From Sialis fuliginosa (taxonomy: Eukaryota; Arthropoda; Insecta; Megaloptera; Sialidae): a stretch of DNA of 64,000 nucleotides. Numbering within the stretch: position 1 is the first letter of the stretch; the number at the start of each line of letters is the position of its first letter. Shown here one piece after another: positions 11,901 through 25,707 of this stretch. The DNA is taken from contig OY540815.1 in assembly GCA_961205875.1 (NCBI GenBank), positions 15,933,638 to 15,997,637 on the forward strand, read 5' to 3'. Below the pieces are notes generated by a model. The model searched no databases and was not told where the DNA came from. It saw nothing but the letters and a program-made list of their open reading frames with translations. Made by a program: the position numbers and the translations under genes.

Positions 11901-14099
11901 AATTAAATACAATTACGTTGCCAAAAAATATTCTTAAGTACAAATATTTTATACAAAAAATGTACTAAGTATAATTTTATAAATAAATAATGGCCAAGAT
12001 ACGTTTTCCGCAGTTTTTAAAAACGTGTTTCGATAAAATTGAGTTTAAAGTTTAAAAACTGTTTTAGTACATGCAAACATCGACGTTAAAAAAATCATAT
12101 CATTTTTAAGATGTTTATACATCATTAAAGCAAATATAAAAAAAATGTTAAAACTTAGTTAATACCTACATTAGATGTAACCCCTTAAGAAATGAATTAT
12201 GAGCAACCTAGAGTGTATTTTCGTGTGAGCAACAGTGCGGCAAATTGTTGACATACATCACTTTGCGGATATGAGCATTAATAATGAGCAATGGACATGC
12301 ACTTCTGCATCCACTTCAACAGCACCGCTAGAAATTGACTTGACTAAATAATTCAATATTCACCACAAGTGATGAAATGGATGAAATATTCATCAATGTT
12401 TCAAAATGTAAATTCACGGCAATGTTTTATTTATAAAAAAAAAATATGCACACTGCAACCAATGGCGTGCAAATTAATTTAAAAAAAAACAGTTATTTTT
12501 TTGTGTTATGCACCAAAAATGAAAAGCAAATTACGAAACCAACGGTGTCTGTCCGTCTGTGTAGTTTTTAAACTGATTATTTTATTCCCAAACTTATTAT
12601 AACAAAAACTATCAATTCCTACACTACCCTGCACCTGAAAAAACGTCTATTTTTTTTACATTTTGCTAATATTTTTGACCGGTTTATTCAACTCGTTTCA
12701 GTAATTTTTCGCTGTACATGGCTCAATTTATTCAAAATGACTATTTGAGCTCATTTTTCTTTCGAAATTTACTATGTTTTTCCCATTTTCGGGGATCACA
12801 CAATATTGAGGTTATGTTATTTTAAATGTGAAAACACTGTAATTGTCTGTGCAGAAAATCGAAATACAAGGTAATAACATGACAATAGGTATTGTAAATA
12901 TAGAATATACTCACTTATTTTAGGGAAAAAGAAATTGTCACTACGGTAAAGCTGAGACAATTTGAATTGACACTTTGAAATACTTGTGAGCGCCATGTAA
13001 CTAACCGACCGTCCAGTTATCGGGCGAGGAACATATTTTATTACTGGTAAATACAAACACGTTGAATATAGCAGAAATATTCGCAAAAGTCCAAAAAATA
13101 AAAATTTTCAGGTGGTCTTAAACTTTTGAAAAAAAATTTGAAAATACATTTAAAATTATCAGTTGGTTTTCAGACTTTTTCTGCTTCTTTTTTAATATGG
13201 AAAATATGAAACGTGTTACACGTGTTATAATTACGCAAGATCGGGTTTTCTATATCCGTGCTATGTTATTAGATTACTACAACCTTTTAATTTAATTACC
13301 TAAATGTGTATCTTTAGTTTGCAGACTACTGTCTGCAAATTAAAACAAAATGTTTACTTAAAAAACCGTAGAAACAAATATAAATATTCAAACGCTAGAT
13401 AAAAAAATCAAACGTAATTGCAATTTGCGAAAAATCTAGTTTTGTAATTACACACTCTACTGACTTCACATCAAATATGATTTAGTAGATATTGCAACAG
13501 ACAGCAATTATTAAAAAAAAGTTATAAAAAAATCAAATTCTACTTGATTTTTTAGAAAATAGCAAATCAATCAATATTTCATTTATTTCCTCGTGAATAA
13601 TAGAACCGATTTCTTTATATAAAACTTCTTGAAGCACGGAGTTTTTCGCATGTTTTGTTTTTTAGATTTTATACCTTCGGCTTATTTATTGGATTTCAAT
13701 AATAATATGTTTGGTAAGTTCACTAGCGGACTAACAATCGCACGAGAAATAGGTCATTTGGAAAATCAAGTCTTGCATAAAATTTACAAAGAATTTCAAT
13801 CAGTACCAATTAGCTGAAGCCTTTTCCGTTTCCGTGTATTTTCTCATGACTCAAAGTAATTGTTATCAAGTTTGAAATATTTTTTGATACAATATTGTTG
13901 CTTCTTAAAAGAAAATATAAATATTCCTGCGACTTAGGAGTTTTTATACACAATTATTTGGAAATATGTTTTCATATCTATTATGTTTATGCTAACTTAA
14001 ATACTCTTTTAAACTTTAGAATTTTTTTATATATATAAGTATAATGTACATATAAATATTTTCAGTATTTTCGAATGTTATTATATTATGTATTTGTGT

Positions 14100-14370
14100 T
14101 ATAGAAGATGATTTACAACGAATGTAAAAAACTTCATATGAACATGCATCTTGGGTAGACATTTTAGTATTTTTTCAGTGGAACCGGGTGTCAAGGTAAA
14201 AACCTTATTGCCATCAACTGTGAAATATGCTTGGCTTTCTAATATTTATTCTTGAGGCTTCCGCGGTGATCGTGAAATGGATCTTGGCTTCTGGGTGTAA
14301 GCCGCGTCAGTTTGGTTGTGTTATCGACCAACGTTTCGTCACACATTACAGTGGACATCTTCAGGGCTCT
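14100..14370 (-). repeat. Retroelement-like fragment with degenerate hammerhead-like motif
   Basis: The GC-richer block at about 14255-14370 includes CTTCCGCGGTGATCGTGAA and GTAAGCCGCGTCAG. On the minus strand, CTGAAGA (14358-14364), a short hairpin able to pair GTC-CAC with GTG-GAC, and CGAAAC (14333-14338) follow one another. That is the order of a hammerhead core, but the canonical CTGATGA is altered. Such motifs are known from Penelope-like elements. No reverse transcriptase is present. Confidence 0.4.
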
Positions 14371-14463
14371 TCTAATTTATGAATAATAATTATAAAGTTT
14401 AGTTTTATAATTATTATAAAAACGTTACTTGACCTGATTACTGTATTCAACTATTATCTATTA

Positions 14464-14922
14464 TAGTCCAAGAGGTGAGCGACAAAAATTGTAACTATTT
14501 TATAAAGGCTGATTTTTTGATATTACGTCACATTTGTGGTGTAGAGATACAGCCTGCCGTCAGTCAGCTAGTTTCGGTAGCGTTTGGCGCAGGGGCGGCT
14601 TTATTTTTGTAAAAATGTTGCAACTTTGTTATAAAATCTGAAAATTTATTTGTAAGCAGTATACTAAGTAAGAACCCCTTTTATTATAATCAGCCTTCAA
14701 AATCTTGCAACCGGGCGCGTCAGCAGCGCGTTTAACTAAACGAGTTTAACGCGCTGCAGTAGTTGCAACATTTTTACAAAAATAAAGCCGCCCCTGCGCC
14801 AAACGCTCACGAAACTAGCTGACTGACGGCAGGCTGTATCTCTACACCACAAATGTGACGTAATATAAAAAAACCAGCCTTTATAAAGTAGTTGCAATTT
14901 TTGTCGCTCACCTCCTCGACTA
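14464..14922. mobile_element. Harbinger-like MITE with long TIRs and TTA target duplication
   Basis: The termini TAGTCCAAGAGGTGAGCGAC and TAGTCGAGGAGGTGAGCGAC (right end, complemented) differ at only two positions. They are flanked by TTA at 14461-14463 and 14923-14925. The arms pair for about 160 bp, including the GC-rich block GGCGCAGGGGCGGCTTTATT and its complement, around a central spacer at roughly 14625-14760. It is 459 bp with no ORF. The TTA duplication suggests PIF/Harbinger. Confidence 0.75.
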
Positions 14923-15389
14923 TTATACCTACTACGAGATTATGAGTTTTCTTGCATGAATTTAATAAATCAAATTTCTTTCACATACTTACTTTAGAAA
15001 AGTTTTGTACAAAAGTTGCATTCACTTTACAAGACGTCGTTTTATATGTGTTTATGCGACGGTGCACTTTTAAAAACTATTTTTACTTTTTATACATCCA
15101 TATACATAATATCATACATAGGCACATATTATATTATGTATAAAATGTATGTAAAATGTACGCATTACATGTATTATAATATTAAAAAATTATATTAATG
15201 AAAACAAATTTCGAAATCAAGATTTTGTGATTATTTCACCATGACGTCTACATATGTGTATATATATTTATTAGGTTTTCATCAGTATCATAAGTAGAAT
15301 AAAGTCCTATGGCACCCATAGAAACTGTTTATTTATTGCTATTTATAAAATTAATAGAAAATAATATTTAGATTTATTAAAATAGTAAC

Positions 15390-17956
15390 AAAGAGCATGG
15401 CAGGGTAAGCATGGGCGATCTGCCCCTGGGGAAAGTTGGGTCGATATTTTTTTTATAAAAAGGTATGACTAAAAGGTACTCTTCTACAAACTTTTGGGCC
15501 CCTGCGCCCACTAATTTTCCGGAAAATATGAAAAATGTAATTTCGAAAAAAAATTTTTTTTGCTGTAATGACTTTATAAATGTTGATCTCTGCGATATAT
15601 GTTGTAGCTATACCTTATTAGTATCATATCAATTTTTTTGAAAAATCTCCCATCAAAAATACGTAGAAATTTTCGATTCCAAAATTTTCAAAATTTTTTT
15701 TTTTTGCTTAAACGGCCTGATACACCTACGAAAATTTTTTCATAAATACCCCTTATTATACACAAACACATATATTTTTTTCAAATTCCTACTTTGGGTG
15801 GACGGGGGGTAAAATTAAATATGTTTACTGACCTCTATTTCTATAGTGGATTTGCATATTATGTAGTATGGTGGATTAAAATAAGGAAACTTTCGCGGAT
15901 CGAAACGTAATAGTTCCTTCTCATTAATATATACATAAAGAAAACGATTTTTTTGAAATCAGTCAATAAATATCTGGGGATTACGCATTAGGTCTAAAAT
16001 TTCGGAAAGGCTGTAGCCGGATAGCAATGTAAAATCGGCCTCAACACAGATTTGGCTAATTTTTATTTTGAATGTTGCTCTTTATGTGAGCATTCGCATG
16101 CCCAATTATTAGCCTCTAAAAGTTGATAGTTTTTGGGAAAAAAAATATTTTCAATTTTTCAAAAAAAATTTTTTTTTAAGAATTTTTTTTTTTCATAATG
16201 TAGAAGTTGTTTTGGTTGTTGTTGAGCGACAACTTCAGATATTTCATGAAATAATCTTCATACTTTAATACTACACCCTACAAAGTCTGAAAAGAATCGA
16301 AGTGGTTGAACATACTTAAAAAAAATTAAAATCATTGGAAGACAATATTAACATGTACAAATGCTTAATATAAAAATAATATAAAAATGATATAAAAACA
16401 GTTATTTAAATAAAATTAATTCGAAATATTCAATAAGAACGCTTCTGTCTCCCATTGCCTGTTTTTTTTAGAGTCTTGGACATACATACATTTCTTATGG
16501 TGATATACAAATATTTATAGTCCAGGCCACTTTACATGAAATTGAGTTTCTTGAAGTACTTCGTATAACATTTTGCAATCAAAGCTATTAAGAGTATTTT
16601 GGCCCTGCTGAATCCGAAAATCGCTGTTACCAAGCCGAAACATTGACCGGAAGTTCAATATAAAATATTTTTTGAAAAAAATTAACATATTTGTTTAACA
16701 ACATTGTTGTATGCTACCCTTATGTGAAATTTAAAATTTGCCTCCTTTCTCCCCAAAATACAATTTAAACCCTTACTATGTACCTACACAGTATCTAAAA
16801 CCAACTGTTCTTATTGTATTTCTTTAACTTTAAAATAATAAATGAAGTAGAATTATGTAAAATATTATTCGTTTATAAGTACAAGGTTTTTTTAGGAGTG
16901 CCTAAACATCCCTTATATTTTATTATATTGCATTATATTATATTATTCTTATACATTTATATTAATATTATTTAAGTACAAAATAACATCCAGTGAAGTC
17001 CAATAAAAAAAAAATATTGAAATAGCTTTGTTGTACGAATTATTTCAAGAAACTCAATTTCATGTAAAGTGGCCTGGACTATAAATATGTGTATCACCAT
17101 AAGAAATGTATGTATGTCCAAGACTGCAACCAAAACAACTTCTACATTGTCAAAAAAAAAAATTCTTAAAAAAATTTTTTTTTTTGAAAAATTGTAAATA
17201 TTTTTTTTTCCAAAAACTATCAACTTTTAGAGGCTAATAATTGGGCATGCGAATGCTCACATAAAGAGCAACATTCAAAATAAAAATTAGCCAAATCCGT
17301 GTTGAGGCCGATTTTACATTGCTATCCGGCTACAGCCTTTCCGAAATTTTAGACCTAATGCGTAATCCCCAGATATTTATTGACTGATTTCAAAAAAATC
17401 GTTTTCTTTATGTATATATTAATGAGAAGGAACTATTACGTTTCGATCCGCGAAAGTTTCCTTATTTTAACCCACCATACTACATAATATGCAAATCCAC
17501 TATAGAAATAGAGGTCAGTAAACATATTTAATTTTACCCCCCGTCCACCCAAAGTAGGAATTTGAAAAAAATATATGTATTTGTGTATAATAAGGGGTAT
17601 TTATGAAAAATATTTCGTAGGTGTATCAGGCCGTTTAAACAAAAAAAAAAATTTTTGAAAATTTTGGAATCGAAAATTTCTACGTATTTTTGATGGGAGA
17701 TTTTTCAAAAAAATTGATATGATACTACTAAGGTATATCTACAACATATATCGCAGAGATCAACATTTATAAAGTCATTACAGCAAAAAAAATTTTTTTT
17801 CGAAATTACATTTTTCAAATTTCCCGGAAAATTAGTGGGCGCAGGGGCCCAAAAGTTTGTAAAAGAGTACCTTTTAGTCATACCTTTTTATAAAAAAAAT
17901 ATCGACCCAACTTTCCCCAGGGGCAGATCGCCTATGCTTACCCTGCCATGCTCTTT
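15390..17956. mobile_element. 2.6 kb palindromic foldback element
   Basis: The ends are AAAGAGCATGGCAGGG and CCCTGCCATGCTCTTT. The arms stay highly similar for about 800 bp (15390-16217 against 17129-17956). They include GCGCAGGGGCCCAAAAGTTT in one arm and its complement in the other, and the CGGATAGCAATGTAAAATCG block. Pairing resumes at about 16470-16575 against 17028-17127. The left arm has an insertion of about 250 bp (16218-16470) missing from the right arm. No clear target duplication or ORF is seen. It is a foldback-type non-autonomous element of unknown superfamily. Confidence 0.75.
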
Positions 17957-18633
17957 AAAAGTTTATTCGGTTTACGAAATTAAATAAAAAATTCAAAGTT
18001 CAAATGTCATAATGTAAAACTAATAAAAAAGAATCTACCTTTTGTTATAAAAAATACTAATAAAAGAATTCTTCGTGACACTTCTAACAATAACTAGACA
18101 TATAAAATATTAAAACACCTTTTTGTTACAGACAAAATTTAATTATCGTTTTTCTTATAAAATAAGCACTTTGCTAAATTAAATTCATATTTATTTTTTT
18201 GTACTTATTTTTTTATTTCGACATACTTTTTTCATTTACTGGTAAATATATAAAGGTATATACAGGCTGGATAAAAAATTTCAATATTTGTGTAAGTAAT
18301 ATATAAATCACACACACTTTCAATGTTTTTATTTAATTTAGTTTCGCATATTTTGAAGAATTTATATTCATAGTTAAGGTGTAATTTTTATTTTTTTTAA
18401 AATAAAATTTATCTTAAAATATACATATTATGTGATTAATTTTTATAATTTAGCCCAAAAAAAATTTCAGCCCATACATAAGTTATTTTACTCGGAAAAA
18501 TTTAATGATAATGAATATTTTTGCTGTAATTACGCCAATTTTTCATTGGGAATATTATTAATTCAAGTTGAAATTTTAGACAATTCAACTAAGACCAGCT
18601 TAATACACATTTATTATTTTAAACTATATAAAA

Positions 18634-19002
18634 CATTAGTCCTTAGTACCTCGACCTTTTGTAAATGTATTACCATTCTTCTGAAACTTCGTGAGTAGCT
18701 TCTTTTTGACGAGTCTAACATTTTTTTAATTTGCGAAAATTCTTAAAAATGGAGCATTTTCGAACAACTTTTTTTTCTCACTATATTATTTTAGTTACAA
18801 TCCATTGGTAATTTTGTCCGACAAATATCTTGGGCCGTTTTTTCAGTCCGCCGCCCGGAAAATTTCGCAGTTGCACATTCGAAAATGCCCCATTTTTAAG
18901 AATTTTCGCAAATAAAAAAAAATTTGTTAGACTCGTCAAAAAAAGCCACTTCAGAAGTATGATAATAAATTTATAAATGATCGAGTTACTGAGGGCTACA
19001 TG
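18634..19002. mobile_element. Small palindromic MITE
   Basis: The arms pair through TTTTTGACGAGTCTAACA, GCGAAAATTCTTAAAAATGG and ATTTTCGAA, with complements at 18885-18945. The outer ends (CATTAGTCCTTAGTACCTCG and its complement at the right) are more diverged. The centre holds GC-rich CCGCCGCCCGG. The total is 369 bp with no ORF and no certain target duplication. Confidence 0.65.
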
Positions 19003-20589
19003 ATAAATATTAATCTTTAAATTAAAATACTAACACAAGACTTTCTGAACATTTTCTATAAATATGAAGAGATTGCACGGGCCATTAAGCAAAAGAAACG
19101 TTTACAGTACTTTGATAGAAAATGAAAATGATTAGTTATCATTTTCTGTTAAACTTTCGTACATTAAAATTTTAAAACATTTGTCAAATATTCAAAGTAT
19201 TCCTTCTCCATTCAAATATTTGTTTAAAGTTTCTAAAATAATAATATGTTAATCTAAACTTTAAACTATACTGATGCTATTTTAAGCGAGTCATATTAAA
19301 TTGTTGGAATAACACAAGGAAATAAAAATATTATACAAAAGAGACATTCAGATAGCTTTTTTTATTTTATAAAATAACAAAATAATATTTTATTAACAAT
19401 TTCTACAGTTTTTCTTATATCAGAATAATATTATTATTAGTGTAATAAAGTTTGATAATATCACGGAATTTTTAAAGTTTTGAGATTGTATTTGATTTAT
19501 GGAATGTAAATATAATAATTTTGCCGCCAACTTATCAACGGTTATTTACAATTTTATTCCCTCAAGTCATACATATATGGAAATCCGTACGAAAATATAA
19601 AATATTTTAAAATCAATAAAGTATTAATATTACAACAGAACAGAGTCGGGGAACTGGGGAATCTATATACAACATATGACCATTTTTAGGTTAATAAAAA
19701 GGTTCAATCATTATATACATTATACATAGTATAAAACAAAGTCCTTCGCCACGTCTGTCTGTGTACGATTTTCTCAGTAACTACATACTGATTTTATTCC
19801 AAAGAAATAATAATTATTTTCTTTTGAGGTGATTTTTAATTTTAAGAAAGAAAAAGTAATATCATATCATATGTAACGTGCTTTTTTTCGTTAACAAATT
19901 GATAACAAACATTTGGTCTAAATGACAGTACATTTATTTTAGTTTCCTCCAGTCACGAAATTAATTGACATTATAACGGAATGCAAGAAGAAAGAACATA
20001 TAAAAATACATAAATAAACAAAGGAATAGAAGTAAAAAAAAGTTTTCATTTATTTTTATCTATACATTGTATACATATAAACAAATTAATATTTCGCATT
20101 CATGACATATATGTTGAAATATTCAACAATGTTGGATACAGATACTAAATAATTTATTTTAATATAAATAACTAATGAGTTTATTTGATTATTAAATTAT
20201 AAATGTAACTATTTTTATTTCATTGAATTCATTTACTTTTTTAATTGAAAACTAAATGAAATAATTTAAATTCTATTTTAACGTTTGTTTGTCTGTTAAA
20301 CTACAATTTTATGGAATATTTCCTAAAGAATTTAATTAAACAGTACAAATATAGATTATTTATGAAATACCTGCATTATTAACTATATGTAATAAATATT
20401 TAAAATAACAGTGTTTAATTATTCTTTATCAGTTTACTTTTCTCATCATTTAAAACTTATATACATGTATACTATGTATGTTGAAAATATGAAAAAGTCA
20501 GGAGCGTAGCTACTATGATGCCGCAAAACGTTATTTATTATCAACATATTGTTTGTACCATCCATATCGATATTTTTTAGAATTTTTGT

Positions 20590-20615
20590 GTTTGTCTATA
20601 TATATATATATATGT
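20590..20615. repeat. TA microsatellite
   Basis: A short uninterrupted run of TA dinucleotides is followed by TGTTTGTTTGTT. It is simple sequence with no further feature. Confidence 0.8.
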
Positions 20616-21707
20616 TTGTTTGTTCTACCGAACCGATTTTGAAGGGACTTTCATTTATTTTATAGCCAATGATTCTAGAAATAGCTTAGGTTATAAGATA
20701 ATAATAGATTTAATACAGGCCTGTATAGAATTGATATTTTCTAATAAAAATGTATAAACAAATAAATCTTGAAGGTAGTTGAATAATTAATTCTTAATTT
20801 ATAAAAATAACAATGAAAGAGTTAAATAAATAAAATGTTCAAACTTCAATTTGTCAAATATTGATTTCTAACTGGTGCAGTTTTAATTAAATGTATTAAA
20901 AATCGATTAGCTTGAAAACGGTGCGATAAAAACCATGCTTTTTTGTAATCACAAAAACACCCCAAACAGACATCTGTAATACCGACACCTCCTCACCCTT
21001 GCTGCCATCTAACGAGGAGCTAATGTACGACAGGTTGTCAGACTTGATCCCTAGTTAAACGGTTGAGTGAAATTGTAATTTTATTTGAAAAAATGTTTCA
21101 GTGTATCTGACATTCGCTTCAAACAGACAATTATATCATTCGAAGCTTATAATTCTGTACCATTTCTACTAATACTACCTTTCGGTGATTTTTGTAAAAT
21201 TTACGCACGAGCGATTTAAGAGAAATTTTTGATGGTGTTAATTAAAATTTTCATTTGGATTGTATATTTCAGTTAATTATCGATACAATTGAATATCGAG
21301 TTCAACTTTTAAACAAATAAATATTCATTAAATTTTCAAATTACTATAGAAAGAGAGGGACTAAAGTTACAGAATGTTAAAATGACCAATATCCTTTATA
21401 TAAAAGAGATATTGTTATTTGTTAAAGAGATAAATAATTATCACCTTAGGCTAGTCAGTTGTCCGAAGATTAAATTATTAAAATAATCAATTTACTCTCA
21501 ACAATATTTTATACACATTTTATTATAAAATTATTTATCAATCATTGATTTATATAATACTATCCATTGTTAATATATTATTTTTATATGTCTTATGACC
21601 TGTTCCACACTTATAAATAGTTTATGGAATAAATACATATTATTATTATTATTATTTCACCACAGTCAATATATTTTACGATAATATACCAAAAATAATT
21701 AATACAA

Positions 21708-21987
21708 TTTTGGAAATAATTACTAGTTTTCGTAAAATTGTAACTTTTAGCTCCTCACTTATATTTATTCTTCTTGAGGGCGTTAAAATATTAAAAGCCG
21801 GTCCTGAGTATAGGATTATATATTCAGATTACCTCACAGTTGTTATATTTTGGAAATAATTACAATTTTTCGTAAAATTGTAACCTTTAGCCCTTCACTC
21901 ATATTTATTCTTCTTTGGGGCGTTAAAATATTAAAAGCCGGCCCTGATTATGGGGTTATATGTTCAGATTGTCTCACAGTTGTTTTT
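21708..21987 (+). repeat. Two-unit tandem duplication, 140-bp period
   Basis: TTTGGAAATAATTAC starts at 21708 and again at 21848. Each unit continues through CGTAAAATTGTAAC, GGGCGTTAAAATATTAAAAG, GCCGG and CTCACAGTTGTT. The units differ at scattered positions, so the duplication is not recent. The small ORF at 21850-22089 is a by-product of the second unit. Confidence 0.85.
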
Positions 21988-22259
21988 ATAATAATAAAAA
22001 AAAACAATGTTGTATACAACCAAACAAATATAATAATATCTCTAGCATTAAAATATCTACAAAGCTACAAAACGGAACAGGAAAAATAAAACCAAATATC
22101 TTTGTTTGTGTGGCTGCTTTATACAAAAAACAAATCTTTATTAATAATGATTTCTAAAATAAAATTTTATTCCTACGTCGGTTTTTATTAGTTACATTAC
22201 AAAAAAAAAGTTTTATTCACAAATTACTGTTTGATTTCTTTCCAAAAGTATTTTAAAAT

Positions 22260-23360
22260 CAGTGGCGAATCGTTCATAGAAGCAGGAGAAACAGTGCTTC
22301 CCTTTCTTTATGGGTAAATTAATACAAACCTGTGTTTTCAGTTAATAAATAATTTAAAAATATTATTAGAATATTCATCTTTATGCGCAACCCAAACATT
22401 TTAACCAAAAGTCAAAAATAGTATTTAATATTAATTTACACGTTCAATTATAAAACAATAATACCTCTACGTCTTATTTTCTTGTATTTTAGTTGATATT
22501 TGTATGATGAGTTAAAGTTCACTGCAGGAAATTTCACTAAATTTTTTTGAATTTTTGATTTCGTTAAAAGTATGTTTATTGTATAGAAAATGACGTGAAA
22601 CGTTGAAATTTTTAAACCGCAGGTCTGTATCTCAAACCGTTCTTGAGATATTGCCTCTCAAAGTTTCAGTTTTTTCAAAATTTTGAAGAAAAATGGCCCT
22701 AACTTTTGAACGGATAATCGGAATTGATTTTAGTTGACGGATTTGGAATCAGCGTGTCAAAATCTATATAATGACATGTATAATACCTTAAAACTCGGAA
22801 AAAAAAATTTCGCGAAAAATCGAAAAAATTCAAAGGGGTATACCTTAAAAAAATGTCGATTTTTGACCAAATTTTTTTTGTCGGATTTTAAAGTATTATA
22901 CATGTCGTTATATAGATTCTGACATGCTGATTTCAAATCCGTCAACTAAAATCAATTCCGATCACCCGTTCAAAAGTTATGGCCTTTTTTATCCAAAAAT
23001 TTGAAAAAACTAAAACTTTGAGAGGCTATATCTCGAGAACGGTTTGAGATACAGACCTGCGGTTTGAAAATTTCAACTTTTCATGTCACTTTCTATACAA
23101 TAAACATACTTATAACGAAATCAAAAATTCTAAAATTTTTAGTGAAATTTCCTGCAATGAACTTCAACTCGTCATACAAATATCGACTAAAATACAAGAA
23201 AATAAGACATAGAATCATTTAGTTACTATATAAATATATGATAATTTATTTAAAAAAGTAAAAGCTTGAGTTACAGCTGTTTCATAACTAGTTTTTTTTT
23301 GTTAATCGGAGGGGGAGGATTGATAAGCTTCCCTTTTAAAAATTTCACGCCTCGCCACTG
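22260..23360. mobile_element. hAT-like MITE, perfect 8-bp target duplication
   Basis: The element begins CAGTGGCGA and ends TCGCCACTG, a hAT-type terminus. It is flanked by identical 8-bp TTTAAAAT at 22252-22259 and 23361-23368, the hAT target duplication length. Inside is a long palindrome (22471-23208) whose arms, about 360 bp each, meet near 22845. The palindrome creates mirror-image ORFs on both strands that are not genes. It is 1101 bp with no transposase, so it depends on a hAT transposase elsewhere. Confidence 0.9.
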
Positions 23361-25438
23361 TTTAAAATACATATATGTTTTCCCCTACATTTTTTCCTAA
23401 CCAAAATTGTATACATGCTTTTTTGAGTAACTTAATTTTTCATTTCTTAGATAACATCCATCGTTAAAAAATATATGATTTATAATGAAAAAAAAAAAAT
23501 CTAGTACAAGTAAAAAATTATACCGATTTGTAAAAAAATAATTTATCATTAAATTTGATAAATTAATTTGAATTTTTGTTGACAAAAGTTCACGAAAAGT
23601 TTTACTCGTGATTCTTGAGCGCTCAAATTGAGTCACGCACAGATATCAATCGTGATTATGATAAATGAAAAAGTTTCACCGTTCCCGGAAACTTTAAGCC
23701 ACCGGACATAAAGAACGATGTACCCGGAATTTACTTTAACACACCACTAGGTATACTGTTATTATTGTCATTAAAGAGACCCGACATCTAATAATTTCAT
23801 TTTGCGTAAAATAACAGCAATATCTTTTTACTGCAATACTAAAAGTTTACTTTGGAAACTTTATTATAATTGTATTCGTTGATTCTATTCATGGTTAATT
23901 AATTAACCAAGTAGGCGTTCTTTTATATATGCTTATTGTTAACACTTAAATGCTAGAATAAATGACACGACATTATTATTGTTTGTTTTTTTCCACTTTT
24001 TAGTGTACCTAGAAAAATTGAATACTTATGAAATCATCTGTCTATCTATCACAGTACTTTTGATATTAAACCGTTTGGACTAGAAATCTGAGATTTAGTT
24101 AGATTAGGTTTTAGCACCTTTTGTGAGGGGGAGGGGGTGATTTTTTTTCAATTTCGACGAGTGGAGTATCAAATAAAAGCTAAAAATTCAAAAAATTTAA
24201 ATACGTAAATGTTTTGTTATTATTAAAACTTTCGTTTAAAAATTTTCAAAATAATCGTAAAAATAAATTTGTTCCCTCTTAAATAAATTGATAGTTATCG
24301 GCATTTTTAAATAATTCAAATTTGGAATATAGTAAAACTGAAAAATATATTTTGCTGCCACCTTTTCGATAATTTTGCTAACGGTTTAATTCTACGGTAC
24401 AGGACACTTATATACAGGCTCGACTCGCACTTGACATTTTTCTGTTAATCATTTTGGCTTCTGAACAATATTTTTTTATTTATTCAATGACATATACGGC
24501 CGGCTTTAAAAACGGCTGTTAAAATACTAATTATTATAAGGATTAGACTGTTTCGTCAAAATTTCAGACGGTCTCACCTTATTAAAATTTTATCCGGTCT
24601 CGACCTCGAAAATAAAACTACGACATCGAGAAAAGAATTAATTAATCAAAAAAGTTTTTCTAAAATGTACTGAACATTTTATTTCATTAAAAAAAAACAC
24701 ATTTTTTTGTTGATTCATGGAATCGTTTATCTTGTTATTATATTTTATTTAAAATAACTAATATGATGACTGTAAATATAATATCTATCAACAATATTGT
24801 TTCAATAGAAATTATTTCAAAGAAAAATGGAATTATTATTTATTACATCTTTATAAATTATAAACATTATTGTAAACATACATATTTAATGAAAACATAA
24901 TTTATTATATTTACTCACTGCATAAAATGTAATACCTTTGAATGTTTATCAATCATTTTCCATTTCGCAAGACATAAAAAATTGTAAGTTTATGTAAGAT
25001 GAAAATGAAAATCGATTGAAATTCACCTGCGGCAGATAAAAATGTATTCAAATTACATTGTTATGAACAAATTTATTTTAAACTCGAAGTAAAATTATGT
25101 TTCTTTGATACTACTGAAGAAGTGTATAAAAAAATTGATGGAAATTCAAATAAAAAGAACTGGAAATGATTTTAATCGCAATTAGGACTTTATTGTTAAA
25201 ATTATTTTTGAATATTCATACTATTAAATATAATATGAAGAAAAATATTTAAAGTCTTTGTATAAATTATTACTCGGAATCGAATTATTGTATAATAATT
25301 GCATACCGATTAGTACGTTATAAACTTTTTTAATGGCCTGATAGCAGATTTTTAGCACAACTGTCCCTGCCACTTTACCAAGAAACCAAGAAAGACAGTT
25401 TTCTTTAGTAACATACTTTATAAAATAAATAAAAAACT

Positions 25439-25707
25439 AAAACGTTACTGCGTATATAGAGAATTTATTCTAACATACTGTTATGTGTTTTTTTTATTGA
25501 ATTAATTAATATTTAACAAGCGAAATCGTGGAAAAACAAAATTTTCTTTTTATTTTTTTATTCAATTTAAAAAAACTTTAATCAAAAAATTAAAAACGTT
25601 AGGTCGTAGAGAACATATTCTAATATCCTGTTATTTTTTTTCAATTCATTTAATTAATATTTACAAGCACAATCGTGGGAATAAAAAATTTACTTTTTTG
25701 TTTTTTA
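25439..25707 (+). repeat. Two-unit tandem duplication, about 154-bp period
   Basis: AAAACGTTA occurs at 25439 and 25593. Each is followed by the blocks AGAG.A..TATTCTAA, TCCTGTTAT or ACTGTTAT, TTAATTAATATTTA and an ATCGTGG motif. The second unit runs straight into the family E repeat. Confidence 0.65.

Noticed and set aside
22734-22945. Two overlapping ORFs on opposite strands with nearly the same protein (MTDL.SACQNLYNDMYNTLK)
   Set aside because: They are mirror images produced by the palindrome at the heart of the hAT MITE; the frame carries no codon bias or domain.
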